Source: JBEDUK01 sp963781595 (GTDB lineage: Bacteria; Actinomycetota; UBA4738). Taken from it: DNA of 64,000 nt. Below, in pieces: positions 43,850-52,430 of the stretch; position 1 is the stretch's first letter, and each line of letters begins with the position of its first letter. The position numbers were made by a program, and so were the translations under genes. Below the pieces are notes generated by a model, which had not been told where the DNA came from, ran no database searches, and was given only the letters and a program-made list of their open reading frames with translations. The stretch spans positions 1,674,001 to 1,738,000 of the forward strand of contig CAWAGG010000006.1 of assembly GCA_963781595.1 (NCBI GenBank). The letters run 5' to 3'.

Positions 43850-44653
43850 ATGGCTGACTTCACCGACGAGGATCTCAGCGGTTCGCGGTTCGAGCACGTC
43901 AACCTGGCGGGCGCACGGTTCGAACGCATCGACCTGAGCGGCGTGGAGTTCCACGCCAGTCACATGATCGATACGCGGTTCCGTTTCATACAGATGAGCG
44001 GCGTCGTGATGCGCGGGGTCGAGCTGGTCGACGTCGACATCTACGGCGAGATCGGGAAGTTGATCGTCAACGGTGTCGACGTGGGACCCCTGGTGAACGA
44101 CGAGCTCGACCGAAGGTACCCGGAGCGGGCGAAGATGCGCCCGACCGACCCCGCCGGCTTCCGCGAGGCGTGGGATGTCGTCGAGCGGCTGTGGGCCGGC
44201 ACGGTCGAACGGGCCCGCCGTTTGGACCCCGAGCTCCTGCACGAGTCCGTCGGCGGCGAGTGGTCGTTCATCGAGACGCTTCGGCATCTGGTGTTCGCCA
44301 CCGACTCGTGGGTCAGGCGGGTCATCCTGGGCGATCCGTCGCCGTGGGATCCGCTGGACCTGCCGTGGGACGAGATGCGGGATACGCCGGGCGTGCCCCG
44401 CGACCGCGACGTTCGACCGCCGCTGGACGTGGTGCTCGAGCTGCGCCGCGACCGGATGTCCACCGTGCGGGAGGTCATCGACGGCCTCACCGAGGAGTCG
44501 CTGGCGGGGGAGACCGAACCGGTCGAGGGTCCGGGGTGGCCGAGGCCCGGCAGCTACCCGGTGCGTGAGTGCCTGTCGACCATCCTGAACGAGGAATGGG
44601 AGCATCGGCTCTACGCCGAACGGGACCTGGACATACTGGAAGCGCGCTCGTAA
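43850..44653 (+). CDS. Pentapeptide-repeat/DinB fusion protein
   Basis: A 267-residue protein. The first 65 residues are pentapeptide-like (DLSGSRFEHVNLAGARFERI, then SGVVMRGVELVDVDIYG). From about residue 95 a DinB-like four-helix bundle follows (FREAWDVVERLWAGTVERAR, GEWSFIETLRHLVFATDSWV and STILNEEWEHRLYAERD) with His residues that usually bind a divalent metal. DinB-type enzymes in actinobacteria include mycothiol-dependent transferases. The pentapeptide part may mediate protein contacts. Confidence 0.8.
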   Translation: MADFTDEDLSGSRFEHVNLAGARFERIDLSGVEFHASHMIDTRFRFIQMSGVVMRGVELVDVDIYGEIGKLIVNGVDVGPLVNDELDRRYPERAKMRPTDPAGFREAWDVVERLWAGTVERARRLDPELLHESVGGEWSFIETLRHLVFATDSWVRRVILGDPSPWDPLDLPWDEMRDTPGVPRDRDVRPPLDVVLELRRDRMSTVREVIDGLTEESLAGETEPVEGPGWPRPGSYPVRECLSTILNEEWEHRLYAERDLDILEARS

Positions 44654-44818
44654 CGACCCTCGCCTGTCCGCCGAGGAGGGCAGGCACTCGTCATCCGGCC
44701 GCGGCCAGCCTGAGGACGAACACGCCGAAGAGGATGGAGAACCCGGCCATCGGCAGGAGGTCGGCGCGCTTCAGGATCCGCGTGCGTCGGGTCGCCTCGC
44801 GGGACGCCGTCGCCGGGA

Positions 44819-46090
44819 TCAGGCCGCCAGCGTGATCCTGGAACCCGTGTTCGGCGTGGGATTTCCGATCGCACCCGTGTAGCCGCTCCACACGATCAGG
44901 TCCGAACCCGTCCAGACGATCGCGCTCTCGTTGCGCGTCGTCATCGGCGACGTGCCGGCGGGGATGACGTGCCACGTGTCGTTGGCCACGTCGTAGACCT
45001 GCAGGCGCCCGCCGGGCGCCGGCATCACGTAGCGGTCGCCGAGCCACGCGGTCTGATCCGCGCCCGGCGCGGCCGGCGGGCGGGCCCCGGTCCGCCATGC
45101 GCCCGTCGTCGGGTCGAAGAAGAGGAGCCCGACCGAGAGGTCGTCGGCCACGGACAGCGCCACCTCGGTCCCGGCCCAGCCGATCGGCGAGAGCGCGCCG
45201 CGCTCCTTCGGATCCACGGGCGCCTTCGAGAGGTCGAACTCCTTCATGGTGTCCGAGGCCGGGTCGTACGCGACGAACATGTTCTTGAACTTCGTGCACG
45301 ACGAACCCTGCTCCGGGCAGAGGTAGTGCGCGCCGGTGATGAACACCCGGCTCCCGTTCCAGATCGCCCCGTTCGCTGAGAACGCCTTCAGCGCGTTCAG
45401 TGGCGCCGGCTGGGTCCATCCACCGGTCTTGGGGTTCAGTGCCGCCGCGACCGGGCTTGCGAACCCGTCGCCGCTCGTCCCTCCGACGATCAGGAGTTCG
45501 GTGCCGGTCCAGGCCCACGAGAAGCTCTCGCGCGTCCCGAGCGGTCCGGCGGGAAGCTTCTTCCACGTGTTGGACGAGAGCGTGTAGGCGAGAGCCACCG
45601 TCGGCCCGTCGGGGGCGTTGCCGCCCCAGAAGACGGCGTTGGTGCCCGTCCACGCGGACGCCACGCCCACCGCCTTGGTCACGCCCGACGGAGCCGTCGC
45701 GGTCTTCTTCCAGGAGTCAGCGGCCGGGTCGTAGACCGCGCCGTCGATGACCTCCCTGATCTGCTTCCCGCGATAGAGGCCGCCCCAGACGATCATCTTG
45801 GTGCCGGTCCAGACGACGCCCTCAGCGATGCGGCCCGCGATCGTGGCCTTCGCCATCGGGTGCCACCTCGGCGACGACGCGGTGGTCGGCGAAACGATCG
45901 GTGAAGCCGTCGGCGAGCCCTTGGGCGAGGCGGTCGGCGAGACAGGGGTCGAAGGGGATGTCGAAGGACCCGACGGCGTCGTCGGAGCGTTCGCCACGCC
46001 GTTGTTCGAACATGCGGACGCCGTCAGACCGAAGGCGAGCACCGCCGCCCATACCCAGGCCACGCGGCCCCGCCGAGCTGGCTTCGTCAT
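44819..46090 (-). CDS. Kelch-like beta-propeller lipoprotein
   Basis: About 423 residues. A signal with lipobox (AFGLTASAC) is followed by a Ser/Thr/Pro-rich linker of about 45 residues and then a six-bladed-looking propeller. Blades repeat a pattern such as VVWTGTKMIVWGG, SAWTGTNAVFWGG and WAWTGTELLIVGG. It would sit outside the membrane and bind a ligand or protein. GAGAGG lies 8 bases before the ATG at 46090. The 165 bases between its stop and the DinB gene hold only a short hydrophobic scrap. Confidence 0.85.
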   Translation of the reverse strand: MTKPARRGRVAWVWAAVLAFGLTASACSNNGVANAPTTPSGPSTSPSTPVSPTASPKGSPTASPIVSPTTASSPRWHPMAKATIAGRIAEGVVWTGTKMIVWGGLYRGKQIREVIDGAVYDPAADSWKKTATAPSGVTKAVGVASAWTGTNAVFWGGNAPDGPTVALAYTLSSNTWKKLPAGPLGTRESFSWAWTGTELLIVGGTSGDGFASPVAAALNPKTGGWTQPAPLNALKAFSANGAIWNGSRVFITGAHYLCPEQGSSCTKFKNMFVAYDPASDTMKEFDLSKAPVDPKERGALSPIGWAGTEVALSVADDLSVGLLFFDPTTGAWRTGARPPAAPGADQTAWLGDRYVMPAPGGRLQVYDVANDTWHVIPAGTSPMTTRNESAIVWTGSDLIVWSGYTGAIGNPTPNTGSRITLAA

Positions 46091-46269
46091 CACGTCACCC
46101 TCTCACCGCGTCGGTCCGCCGTCGATGCCCGTTCGCGGGCGGGTCGGGCTTCGTCGCAGTGACCATGATGCAGCGGACGCCACGTCCGGGGGACGCCGAA
46201 CCCATTCCCGAGGAGCAGGTCGTACGCACCAGCCCGCGGCACGGGAGCGTCGCTCGGGCTCTTCGCCAT
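46090..46269 (-). CDS. Possible 59-residue ORF overlapping the Kelch lipoprotein start
   Basis: An ATG at 46269 with AAAGGTG 6 bases upstream opens a 59-codon frame whose TGA overlaps the Kelch ATG. The peptide is MAKSPSDAPVPRAGAY and onward, with an HHGHCDE cluster. Coupling of translation is possible. Third-position G+C looks lower than in neighbouring genes, so it may be chance. Confidence 0.25.
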   Translation of the reverse strand: MAKSPSDAPVPRAGAYDLLLGNGFGVPRTWRPLHHGHCDEARPARERASTADRRGERVT

Positions 46270-46446
46270 GCGTGCACCTTTCGGATCCACTTCGAGTCTC
46301 GGAGCGGGGCCGGCCCGCCCGGCCCGCCCGGGCCGGTCGGCACTCCACGGGACGGACCTCTCAGTACGCGTGCAGGCATCAGCGGACGGTCGCGCCGCGC
46401 CGCGGCCCTCGCCGCGGCTCCGGTCGGCGCCATCCCCGTGACTTCG
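46270..46446. other. Intergenic stretch before the sulfate operon promoter
   Basis: No gene is supported here. The stretch contains a very G+C-rich block with GGGCCGG/CCGGCCC-type self-complementary runs around 46310-46340 and then leads into the promoter at 46447. With the leader it forms the 560-base gap between the Kelch gene and sbp. Confidence 0.4.
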
Positions 46447-46475
46447 TTGACACCTCCCGCGGTCGGTCGTATACA
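46447..46475 (+). promoter_or_regulatory. Sigma70-type promoter of the sulfate operon
   Basis: TTGACA (46447-46452), a 17-base spacer and TATACA (46470-46475) make the best vegetative promoter in the window. Transcription would start near 46482, leaving an untranslated leader of about 170 bases before sbp. Confidence 0.7.
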
Positions 46476-46486
46476 GTGTTCGCCGC

Positions 46487-46593
46487 ACCGGTCGACCGGG
46501 ACCACCCGGAGACCGGGCGCGTTCTCGGTTGACCGGACCACCGGAGACCTCGTCCCGAAGCATCTCGGTTGACCGGACCTGCCGGAGACCGTT
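46487..46593 (+). repeat. Three tandem imperfect repeats in the sulfate operon leader
   Basis: Copies begin near 46487, 46524 and 46564 (spacing 37 and 40 bases). Each has GGTYGACC, a GGACC/GGGACC block and CCGGAGACC; copies 2 and 3 share CTCGGTTGACCGGACC exactly. They lie downstream of the predicted start point, so they would be in the mRNA. They may be binding sites for a sulfur regulator or a structured leader RNA. They do not match the SAM riboswitch cores I know. Confidence 0.55.
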
Positions 46594-46650
46594 CCACAGC
46601 TCACGGTCTCGCTGCATCGCGGGTTCCGTCGATCGAAGGGAGAGGTTTCC

Positions 46651-47724
46651 ATGCGCTTGCGTTCCCTCAGGACCTGGGTGGCCGGTTCCGCCATCCTCGG
46701 CCTCGCGGCCGCCACGGCCGCATGCGGAGGCTCCACCGACGCCTCCACGGGCACCGGGGCGGCGGCGGCATCCTGCAAGCCCGCCAAGACGCCGGTCATC
46801 ACGCTCGCCGCGTACAGCACGGTCTACGACGTCTACGGCAAGCTGATCTCCGACTTCCAGTCGAAGTGGAAGGACGAGCACGACGGGCAGCAGGTGATCT
46901 TCCAGACGTCGTTCGGCGGCAGCACGACGCAGGCCCAGAACGTCGTCAACGGGTTCAAGGCCGACATCGTCGCGCTGTCGCTGATCCCGGACGTCCAGCT
47001 GATCCAGCAGGCGGGGCTCATCACCCAGCCCGTGACCGACGACAGCATCGTGTCGACGACCTCGGTGGTCTTCGACGTTCGCCCAGACAACCCGAAGGGC
47101 GTGAACGACTGGGCCGACCTCACCCAGGCCGGCCTGCAGGTCCTGACGCCCGACCCGACCCAGAGCGGCGGCGCGCGCTGGAACATCCTGGGCGCGTACG
47201 GCTCAGCGGTCGAGGGCAAGGTCCCCGGCACGCCGGCGACGCCCGAAGGCGCGCAGACGCTGCTGACGAACATCTTCAAGAACGTCACCGTGATGGACAA
47301 GAGCGCCAACGACTCGCTGAAGAACTTCCAGTCTGGCAACGGCGACGTCGCGATCACCTACGAGAACCAGGTCCTGCTCGCGCAGGCCGCGGGCAAGGAC
47401 GACACGATCGTCTACCCGCCCTCGACGATCCTGATCCAGAACCCGACGGTGGTCGTGGACAAGAACGCCGCCGCGGACTGCGTGACGGACGTGGCGACGG
47501 CGTTCGTCGCCTACCTGCACACGCCGGACGCGCAGGACATCTTCGCGAGCGTCGGTGACTTCCGCCCGAACGACCCGACGCAGGCGGTCGCGGCGAACGG
47601 CGACCTGCCGGCCCTCGCGGACGTCTTCACGGCCGCGGACATCGGTGGCTGGGACAAGATCGACACCGAAGTGTTCGGGGACAACGGCATCGCCACGCAG
47701 GCGATCGCAGCGGCGCAGGGGTAG
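46651..47724 (+). CDS. sbp: Sulfate ABC transporter substrate-binding lipoprotein
   Basis: A 357-residue protein with a signal ending in ATAACGG (lipobox AAC). The mature part matches sulfate/thiosulfate-binding proteins: VITLAAYSTVYDVYGKLISD, FQTSFGGSTTQAQNVVNG and VVFDVRPDNPKGVNDWADL, plus GDVAITYENQVLLA. It captures sulfate outside the cell for the CysTWA transporter. GGGAGAGG lies 5 bases before the ATG. It is first in the operon sbp-cysT-cysW-cysA. Confidence 0.93.
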   Translation: MRLRSLRTWVAGSAILGLAAATAACGGSTDASTGTGAAAASCKPAKTPVITLAAYSTVYDVYGKLISDFQSKWKDEHDGQQVIFQTSFGGSTTQAQNVVNGFKADIVALSLIPDVQLIQQAGLITQPVTDDSIVSTTSVVFDVRPDNPKGVNDWADLTQAGLQVLTPDPTQSGGARWNILGAYGSAVEGKVPGTPATPEGAQTLLTNIFKNVTVMDKSANDSLKNFQSGNGDVAITYENQVLLAQAAGKDDTIVYPPSTILIQNPTVVVDKNAAADCVTDVATAFVAYLHTPDAQDIFASVGDFRPNDPTQAVAANGDLPALADVFTAADIGGWDKIDTEVFGDNGIATQAIAAAQG

Positions 47725-47736
47725 CAGGGAGTCCGA

Positions 47737-48627
47737 TTGGCGACCGGCACCGCGACCGAAGCCCGCTCGACCTCCCGGGACCCGTTGGGGACCCGGGAGG
47801 TCGGTCGTCCTCGGGCTCGTCCGCCGTGGGGCCGGTGGGGGCTGCGTGGCGTCGCGATCCTCTACCTGGGCTGCATGGTCGTGCTCCCGATCGTCGCGGT
47901 CGTGCAGCGGGGGTTCGGCGACGGGCTGGGGCCGCTGAAGGACGCGTTCGCGGCGCCGGGCGCCTGGGAGGCGATCCGGCTCACCCTGATCCTGGCGGCC
48001 CTCACGGCCGTGATCAACGCGGTGTTGGGCACGCTGATCGCCTACGTGCTGGTCCGATACCGGTTCCCGGGGCGGGCCGCGCTCTCGACGATCGTCGACG
48101 TGCCGTTCGCGGTGCCGACGCTCGTCACCGGCGTGATGCTCCGCGCGCTCTACGGCCCGGCGTCGCCGATCGGGTCGTTCCTGCAGGGCCACGGGATCCA
48201 GGTGATCTTCGCCCCCGCGGGGATCCTGCTGGCGCTGCTGTTCGTCACGCTCCCCCTGGTGGTGCGAACGGTCCAGCCGGTGATGCTGGAACTGGACCGC
48301 TCGGAGGAGGAGGCCGCGCACGTGCTCGGCGCCGGGCGGATCCGGACCGCGCTGAGCGTCCTGTGGCCGCACCTGCGGCCCGCGATCGCGGCCGGGTCGC
48401 TGCTGGCGTTCGCGCGCGCGATCGGCGAGTTCGGCGCCGTCGTGATCGTCTCCGGCAACATCATCGGCAAGACGCTGACGGCGCCGGTGTTCATCTTCAG
48501 CCTGATCAGCCAGTTCAAGCCCGAGGAGGCGGCGGCCGTCGCGGCGCTGCTGTTCGGCCTGTCGTTCGTGCTGGTGCTGGTGACCGAACGGCTGATCGGG
48601 CGGGCCCACAAGGAGGTGGCGCCGTGA
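47737..48627 (+). CDS. cysT: Sulfate ABC transporter permease CysT
   Basis: A 296-residue permease starting at TTG 47737, with AGGGAG 7 bases upstream. Six helices are visible; the EAA loop is EEEAAHVLGAGRIRTALSVLWP, and VPFAVPTLVTGVMLRALYGP is the family region. It forms half of the membrane channel together with CysW. Its TGA overlaps the GTG of cysW (GTGA). Confidence 0.93.
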   Translation: MATGTATEARSTSRDPLGTREVGRPRARPPWGRWGLRGVAILYLGCMVVLPIVAVVQRGFGDGLGPLKDAFAAPGAWEAIRLTLILAALTAVINAVLGTLIAYVLVRYRFPGRAALSTIVDVPFAVPTLVTGVMLRALYGPASPIGSFLQGHGIQVIFAPAGILLALLFVTLPLVVRTVQPVMLELDRSEEEAAHVLGAGRIRTALSVLWPHLRPAIAAGSLLAFARAIGEFGAVVIVSGNIIGKTLTAPVFIFSLISQFKPEEAAAVAALLFGLSFVLVLVTERLIGRAHKEVAP

Positions 48628-49514
48628 GCCTGGTCGGCGCGGATCGAACGCCCGGCGGCCCCCGGCCCGAGCCGGCCACGGCCCCGGAGAGCGCGTCGCC
48701 GACCAAACGCCGGCTGATCCACGGCGGGCTCACGGCGACCGCGATCCTCTACGCGGCCATCCTGCTGATCGCGCCGCTCGCGGGGATCGTCTGGGCGGCG
48801 GTCAAGGTCGGCTGGTCCACCTGGGTCGAGACGTTCGCCCAGCCGGACGTTCGCCACGCGTTCTACCTCTCGCTGGTCATCACGCTCATCACGGTGGTCG
48901 TGACCTCGGTGTTCGGCGTGATCGTGGCTTTGGTCCTGGCGCGCGACCGCTTCCCGGGCCGGTCCGTGATCAGCGCGTTCGTCGACCTGCCGTTGGCCGT
49001 GTCGCCGGTGATCGTCGGGCTGGCCTGCGTGATCCTCTTCGGCCGCGGGGGCTGGTTCGAACCATGGTTCTCCTCGCACGGCATCCAGATCATCTTCGCC
49101 CTGCCGTCGATGGTGCTCGTGACGATCTTCATCTCGATCCCGTTCGTGATCCGGGAGGTCGCGCCGCTCCTGCAGGAGCTGGGGACCGAGGAGGAGGAAG
49201 CCGCGCGGACGCTCGGGGCCTCGACGCTGCAGACGTTCTTCAAGGTCACCCTGCCGAACATCCGGTGGGGCCTGCTGTACGGGATCGCGCTGACCACGGC
49301 GCGCTCGATCGGCGAGATCGGCGCGGTGCTGGTGGTCAGCGGCGCGATCACCGGCCAGACCGAGACGGCCACGCTGTTCGTCCTGCGGTCCTTCGACGAG
49401 GGGCACGACCCGGAGGGCTACATCGTCGCGATGACGCTCGCGCTGGTCTCGATCCTGATCCTCGTGGGCATCGAGGTCTTCAAGCGGAGGGAAGAGAAGG
49501 AGCTCGCCCTATGA
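48624..49514 (+). CDS. cysW: Sulfate ABC transporter permease CysW
   Basis: A 296-residue permease starting at GTG 48624 inside the cysT stop, with AAGGAGGTGG upstream. The EAA loop is EEEEAARTLGASTLQTFFKVTLP and the CysW region is VDLPLAVSPVIVGLACVIL. Its TGA overlaps the ATG of cysA (ATGA), so the operon is translationally coupled. Confidence 0.93.
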   Translation: MSLVGADRTPGGPRPEPATAPESASPTKRRLIHGGLTATAILYAAILLIAPLAGIVWAAVKVGWSTWVETFAQPDVRHAFYLSLVITLITVVVTSVFGVIVALVLARDRFPGRSVISAFVDLPLAVSPVIVGLACVILFGRGGWFEPWFSSHGIQIIFALPSMVLVTIFISIPFVIREVAPLLQELGTEEEEAARTLGASTLQTFFKVTLPNIRWGLLYGIALTTARSIGEIGAVLVVSGAITGQTETATLFVLRSFDEGHDPEGYIVAMTLALVSILILVGIEVFKRREEKELAL

Positions 49515-50620
49515 CCGGCATCGTCGCCACCGACCTGAACAAGTCCTTCGGGTCGTTCAAGGCCGTGGACGCGGTCTCGTTCGAAGCGGAGGAGGGGAAG
49601 ATCACGGCGATCCTCGGGCCGTCCGGCTCGGGCAAGAGCACGGTGCTCCGGATGATCGCCGGCCTCGAGCGCCCGGACAGCGGGAGCATCTCGCTCGCCG
49701 GCGAGGAGCAGACGTACGCCTCCGTGCAGGAACGGAAGGTCGGGTTCGTCTTCCAGCACTACGCCCTCTTCCGGCACATGACGGTCCGGCAGAACGTCGG
49801 GTTCGGGCTTCGGGTGCGCAAGGTGTCGAAGGCCGACGCGGCGCGTCGCGTGGACGAACTGCTGGAGCTGGTCCAGCTCGGCCCGTGGTCCACGCGCTAC
49901 CCCGATCAGCTCTCCGGCGGGCAGCGGCAGCGCGTGGCCCTGGCGCGGGCGCTCGCGCCGCGGCCGAAGGTGCTGTTGCTCGACGAGCCGTTCGGCGCCC
50001 TGGACGCGAGGGTCCGGCAGGATCTGCGGCGCTGGCTCGACGACCTGCACCACGAGTTGGGCGTGACGTCGCTGCTGGTGACCCACGACCAGGAGGAGGC
50101 CCTCGAGCTGGCGAACGAGGTCGTCGTGATGCACCAGGGTCGCGTCGAACAGGTCGGGAGCCCCGACGACGTCTACAACCGGCCGGCCACGCCGTTCGTC
50201 GCGGGCTTCGTCGGCGCGGCCAACGTCCTGTCCGGGGTCGTCGACGGCGGGCGCGTGCGGATCGGCGACGGCTGGCCCGCGGGGACCGGCGGGAGCAACG
50301 GGCTCACGGACGGGAGGAACGTCCACGCGTACGTTCGCCCACACGACATCGGGGTCGCGGCGAGCGCGGCGCGCCCGGGCGCCGTGTCGGCCGCGGTCGA
50401 GCGGGTCACGAACCTGGGCTACGCCTCGAAGGTCCGGCTGCGCCTGCGGGACGGGCAGGGCCTGACGGCGGAGGTGCCGAACGAGGAGCTTCCCCGGATC
50501 GACGTCGGGGACGGCGTCCACCTGGATCTTCGGAACGCGAACGTGTTCGAGGCGGAGGACGCCCCCGGTCACTTCGCGGGCATCGACGAGGACGAACAGG
50601 TCCCTGCCGGCGTCGCGTGA
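49511..50620 (+). CDS. cysA: Sulfate ABC transporter ATPase CysA
   Basis: A 369-residue ATPase. Walker A is GPSGSGKST, the signature is LSGGQRQRVALARAL and Walker B LLLDEPFGALD, followed by the H-loop VTHDQEEALELA. The C-terminal TOBE-type domain (about 250-350) is the regulatory part seen in CysA/PotA-like ATPases. It powers sulfate or thiosulfate uptake. Confidence 0.94.
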   Translation: MTGIVATDLNKSFGSFKAVDAVSFEAEEGKITAILGPSGSGKSTVLRMIAGLERPDSGSISLAGEEQTYASVQERKVGFVFQHYALFRHMTVRQNVGFGLRVRKVSKADAARRVDELLELVQLGPWSTRYPDQLSGGQRQRVALARALAPRPKVLLLDEPFGALDARVRQDLRRWLDDLHHELGVTSLLVTHDQEEALELANEVVVMHQGRVEQVGSPDDVYNRPATPFVAGFVGAANVLSGVVDGGRVRIGDGWPAGTGGSNGLTDGRNVHAYVRPHDIGVAASAARPGAVSAAVERVTNLGYASKVRLRLRDGQGLTAEVPNEELPRIDVGDGVHLDLRNANVFEAEDAPGHFAGIDEDEQVPAGVA

Positions 50621-50642
50621 GGGCCGGTGGAGAGGAGCGCCG

Positions 50643-50890
50643 ATGGGTGAGGAGCGAACGAAGCCGGTCCTCCCGGTACCGAAGGACCTCAGCCGGGAGG
50701 AGCTGTCGATCGCGTTCCGCGTGATCGAGGCCCTGCGGGGCTGCGGTTCGGCAGCGTGCAGCTCCTGGTCCACGACGGCAAGGTCGTGCAGATCGACGTC
50801 GCGGAGAAGCTTCGGCTCCGGGGATCCCCGCCGTCGGCCAGACCGCCGACCTTGGGCTCGCCCGGCGGCCGGGCGACCGGGAGGGCGTGA
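50643..50890 (+). pseudogene. YezD/DUF2292-like small protein, frameshifted
   Basis: The first frame gives DLSREELSIAFRVIEALRG. The expected continuation LRFGSVQLLVHDGKVVQIDV then EKLRLRG lies in another frame and ends at 50890. Adding one base at the GGGG run (50737-50740) would rejoin them. DUF2292 proteins are small, often encoded beside sulfate uptake genes, which fits this position 22 bases after cysA. It may be a real break or an indel error. Confidence 0.7.
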
Positions 50891-50897
50891 GTCGGAT

Positions 50898-51086
50898 ATG
50901 CATGCCGTCCTGATCGTGCTGGTCCTGCTGATGATCGAACTGGCCGTGGGCCTGGTGCTGCTCGGCACGTGGGTGTCGGAGGGCCGCCGGCGGGCCGAGG
51001 AGCTCGAACGGATCGAGGGCATGGTCCGCCGCGCGGCAGCCCTGAGCCCCGGTGCGGAGCGGGGCGGCGGGCAACGTCCCGCCTGA
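50898..51086 (+). CDS. Small single-helix membrane protein
   Basis: About 62 residues with one N-terminal transmembrane helix (AVLIVLVLLMIELAVGLVLLG) followed by a charged helix (SEGRRRAEELERIEGMVRRA). No signal for export is seen. The start at ATG 50898 has no clear ribosome site. The family is not recognised. It ends 42 bases before the homoserine dehydrogenase start. Confidence 0.5.
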   Translation: MHAVLIVLVLLMIELAVGLVLLGTWVSEGRRRAEELERIEGMVRRAAALSPGAERGGGQRPA

Positions 51087-51115
51087 CGTTCGCAGGTCGC
51101 GGCCCCGCGTGCCGA

Positions 51116-51121
51116 TACCAT
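51116..51121 (+). promoter_or_regulatory. Leaderless -10 box TACCAT
   Basis: TACCAT lies exactly 7 bases before the GTG at 51129 of hom. Confidence 0.5.
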
Positions 51122-51128
51122 CGGGGTC

Positions 51129-52430
51129 GTGTCACCCATGACGGAGACGGTTCGGATCGGCCTGCTCGGCTGCGGCAACGTCGGCGCAGCCGTGGCTCGC
51201 ATGCTCCACGACCACGCCGAGGACATCGCGCTCCGGACGGGGACGCGCCTTGAGGTCACGCGCGTCGCCGTCCGCGACCTCGCCCGCGACCGCGGCGACG
51301 TGCCCGTGCCGGCCGGCGCGTTCACGGACGACCCGAAAGCCGTCGTGACCGACCCGAACGTCGACGTGGTCGCCGAGGTGATGGGCGGCCTCGACCCGGC
51401 GTACGACCTCGTGGTCGCGGCGTTCGAGGCCGGCAAGCCCGTCGTGACGGCGAACAAGGAGCTCTTGGCGACGTACGGGGCGGAGCTGTTCGACGCGGCC
51501 GCCCGGTGTGACGTCGACCTGCTCTACGAAGCCTCCGTGGGAGGCGGCATCCCGTTGATCCGGCCGCTCCTCGAGAGCCTCGCCGGCGAGCGGATCGTCC
51601 GGGTCATGGGGATCGTGAACGGCACGACGAACTACATCCTCACGCGGATGAGCGAGGAGGGGTCGTCGCTGGCGGAGGCGCTGGCCGAAGCCCAGGCGCT
51701 CGGGTTCGCCGAGGCCGACCCGACCGCGGACGTCGAGGGGTTCGACGCGGCGGCGAAGGCGGCGATCCTGGCCGCGATCGCGTTCGACGCGCGCGTCGTC
51801 GTCGGCGACGTCTACCGCGAGGGGATCTCGGGCATCTCGGCGGAGGACATCGCGAACGCGCGCCGGCTCGGCTACGTCGTCAAGCTCCTGGCGATCGCGG
51901 AGGCCGTGAACGGCTCGGTCTCCGTTCGCGTCCACCCCGCGATGATCCCCGACGATCACCCGCTGGCCGGGGTTCGGCACAGCTTCAACGCCGTGCTGAT
52001 CGAGGGCGAACGGGTCGGCGAGCTGATGCTCACGGGCCGTGGCGCCGGTGGCGATCCGACGGCGACGTCGGTCGTCGGCGACCTGATCGAGGCTGCGCGG
52101 AACCTCCGGCAAGGGGGTCGTTCGGCCGGCGCCGCCCGGGCGCGGCCCCGCGCGATCCTGCCGATCGACGGGGTCCCGGGCCAGTACTACTTCCTCCTGC
52201 GCGTCGACGATCGCCCTGGCGTGCTGGCCGCGATCGCTGCGGCGTTCGCCGAGCACGATGTCTCGATCAAGTCGGTCTGGCAGGACGGGCACGGCGACGA
52301 GGCGCAGCTGGTGGTGATCACCCACCGCGCGGCCGAACGGGGACTCCGCGCGTGCGCCGAACGCCTCCGATCGCTCGACGCGGTGCGCGAGGTGGGCTCG
52401 GTGATCCGCGTCGAGGCCGGCGAGCCGTGA
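51129..52430 (+). CDS. hom: Homoserine dehydrogenase with ACT domain
   Basis: A 433-residue enzyme reducing aspartate semialdehyde to homoserine with NAD(P)H, at the branch to threonine and methionine. The NAD fold has VRIGLLGCGNVGAAVA, the catalytic region has VTANKELLATYG and EASVGGGIPLIRPL, and VNGTTNYILTRM is the family signature. The C-terminal ACT domain (about 350-430, YYFLLRVDDRPGVLAAIA) usually gives threonine feedback inhibition. GTG 51129 fits the leaderless box. thrC overlaps by GTGA. Confidence 0.95.
   Translation: MSPMTETVRIGLLGCGNVGAAVARMLHDHAEDIALRTGTRLEVTRVAVRDLARDRGDVPVPAGAFTDDPKAVVTDPNVDVVAEVMGGLDPAYDLVVAAFEAGKPVVTANKELLATYGAELFDAAARCDVDLLYEASVGGGIPLIRPLLESLAGERIVRVMGIVNGTTNYILTRMSEEGSSLAEALAEAQALGFAEADPTADVEGFDAAAKAAILAAIAFDARVVVGDVYREGISGISAEDIANARRLGYVVKLLAIAEAVNGSVSVRVHPAMIPDDHPLAGVRHSFNAVLIEGERVGELMLTGRGAGGDPTATSVVGDLIEAARNLRQGGRSAGAARARPRAILPIDGVPGQYYFLLRVDDRPGVLAAIAAAFAEHDVSIKSVWQDGHGDEAQLVVITHRAAERGLRACAERLRSLDAVREVGSVIRVEAGEP

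Noticed and set aside
44690..44818. A tiny membrane protein before the Kelch gene stop
   Set aside because: The only clear part is MAGFSILFGVFVLRLAAAG with no ribosome site; too short to support.
46487..46593. A short CRISPR array
   Set aside because: Only three imperfect copies with differing bases inside the repeat, spacing 37-40 with almost no unique spacer, and no cas genes nearby.
46476..46650. SAM riboswitch or cysteine attenuator before sbp
   Set aside because: The SAM-I, SAM-II and SAM-IV core sequences I know are absent. A short frame from GTG 46477 ends in this leader but has no cysteine run.
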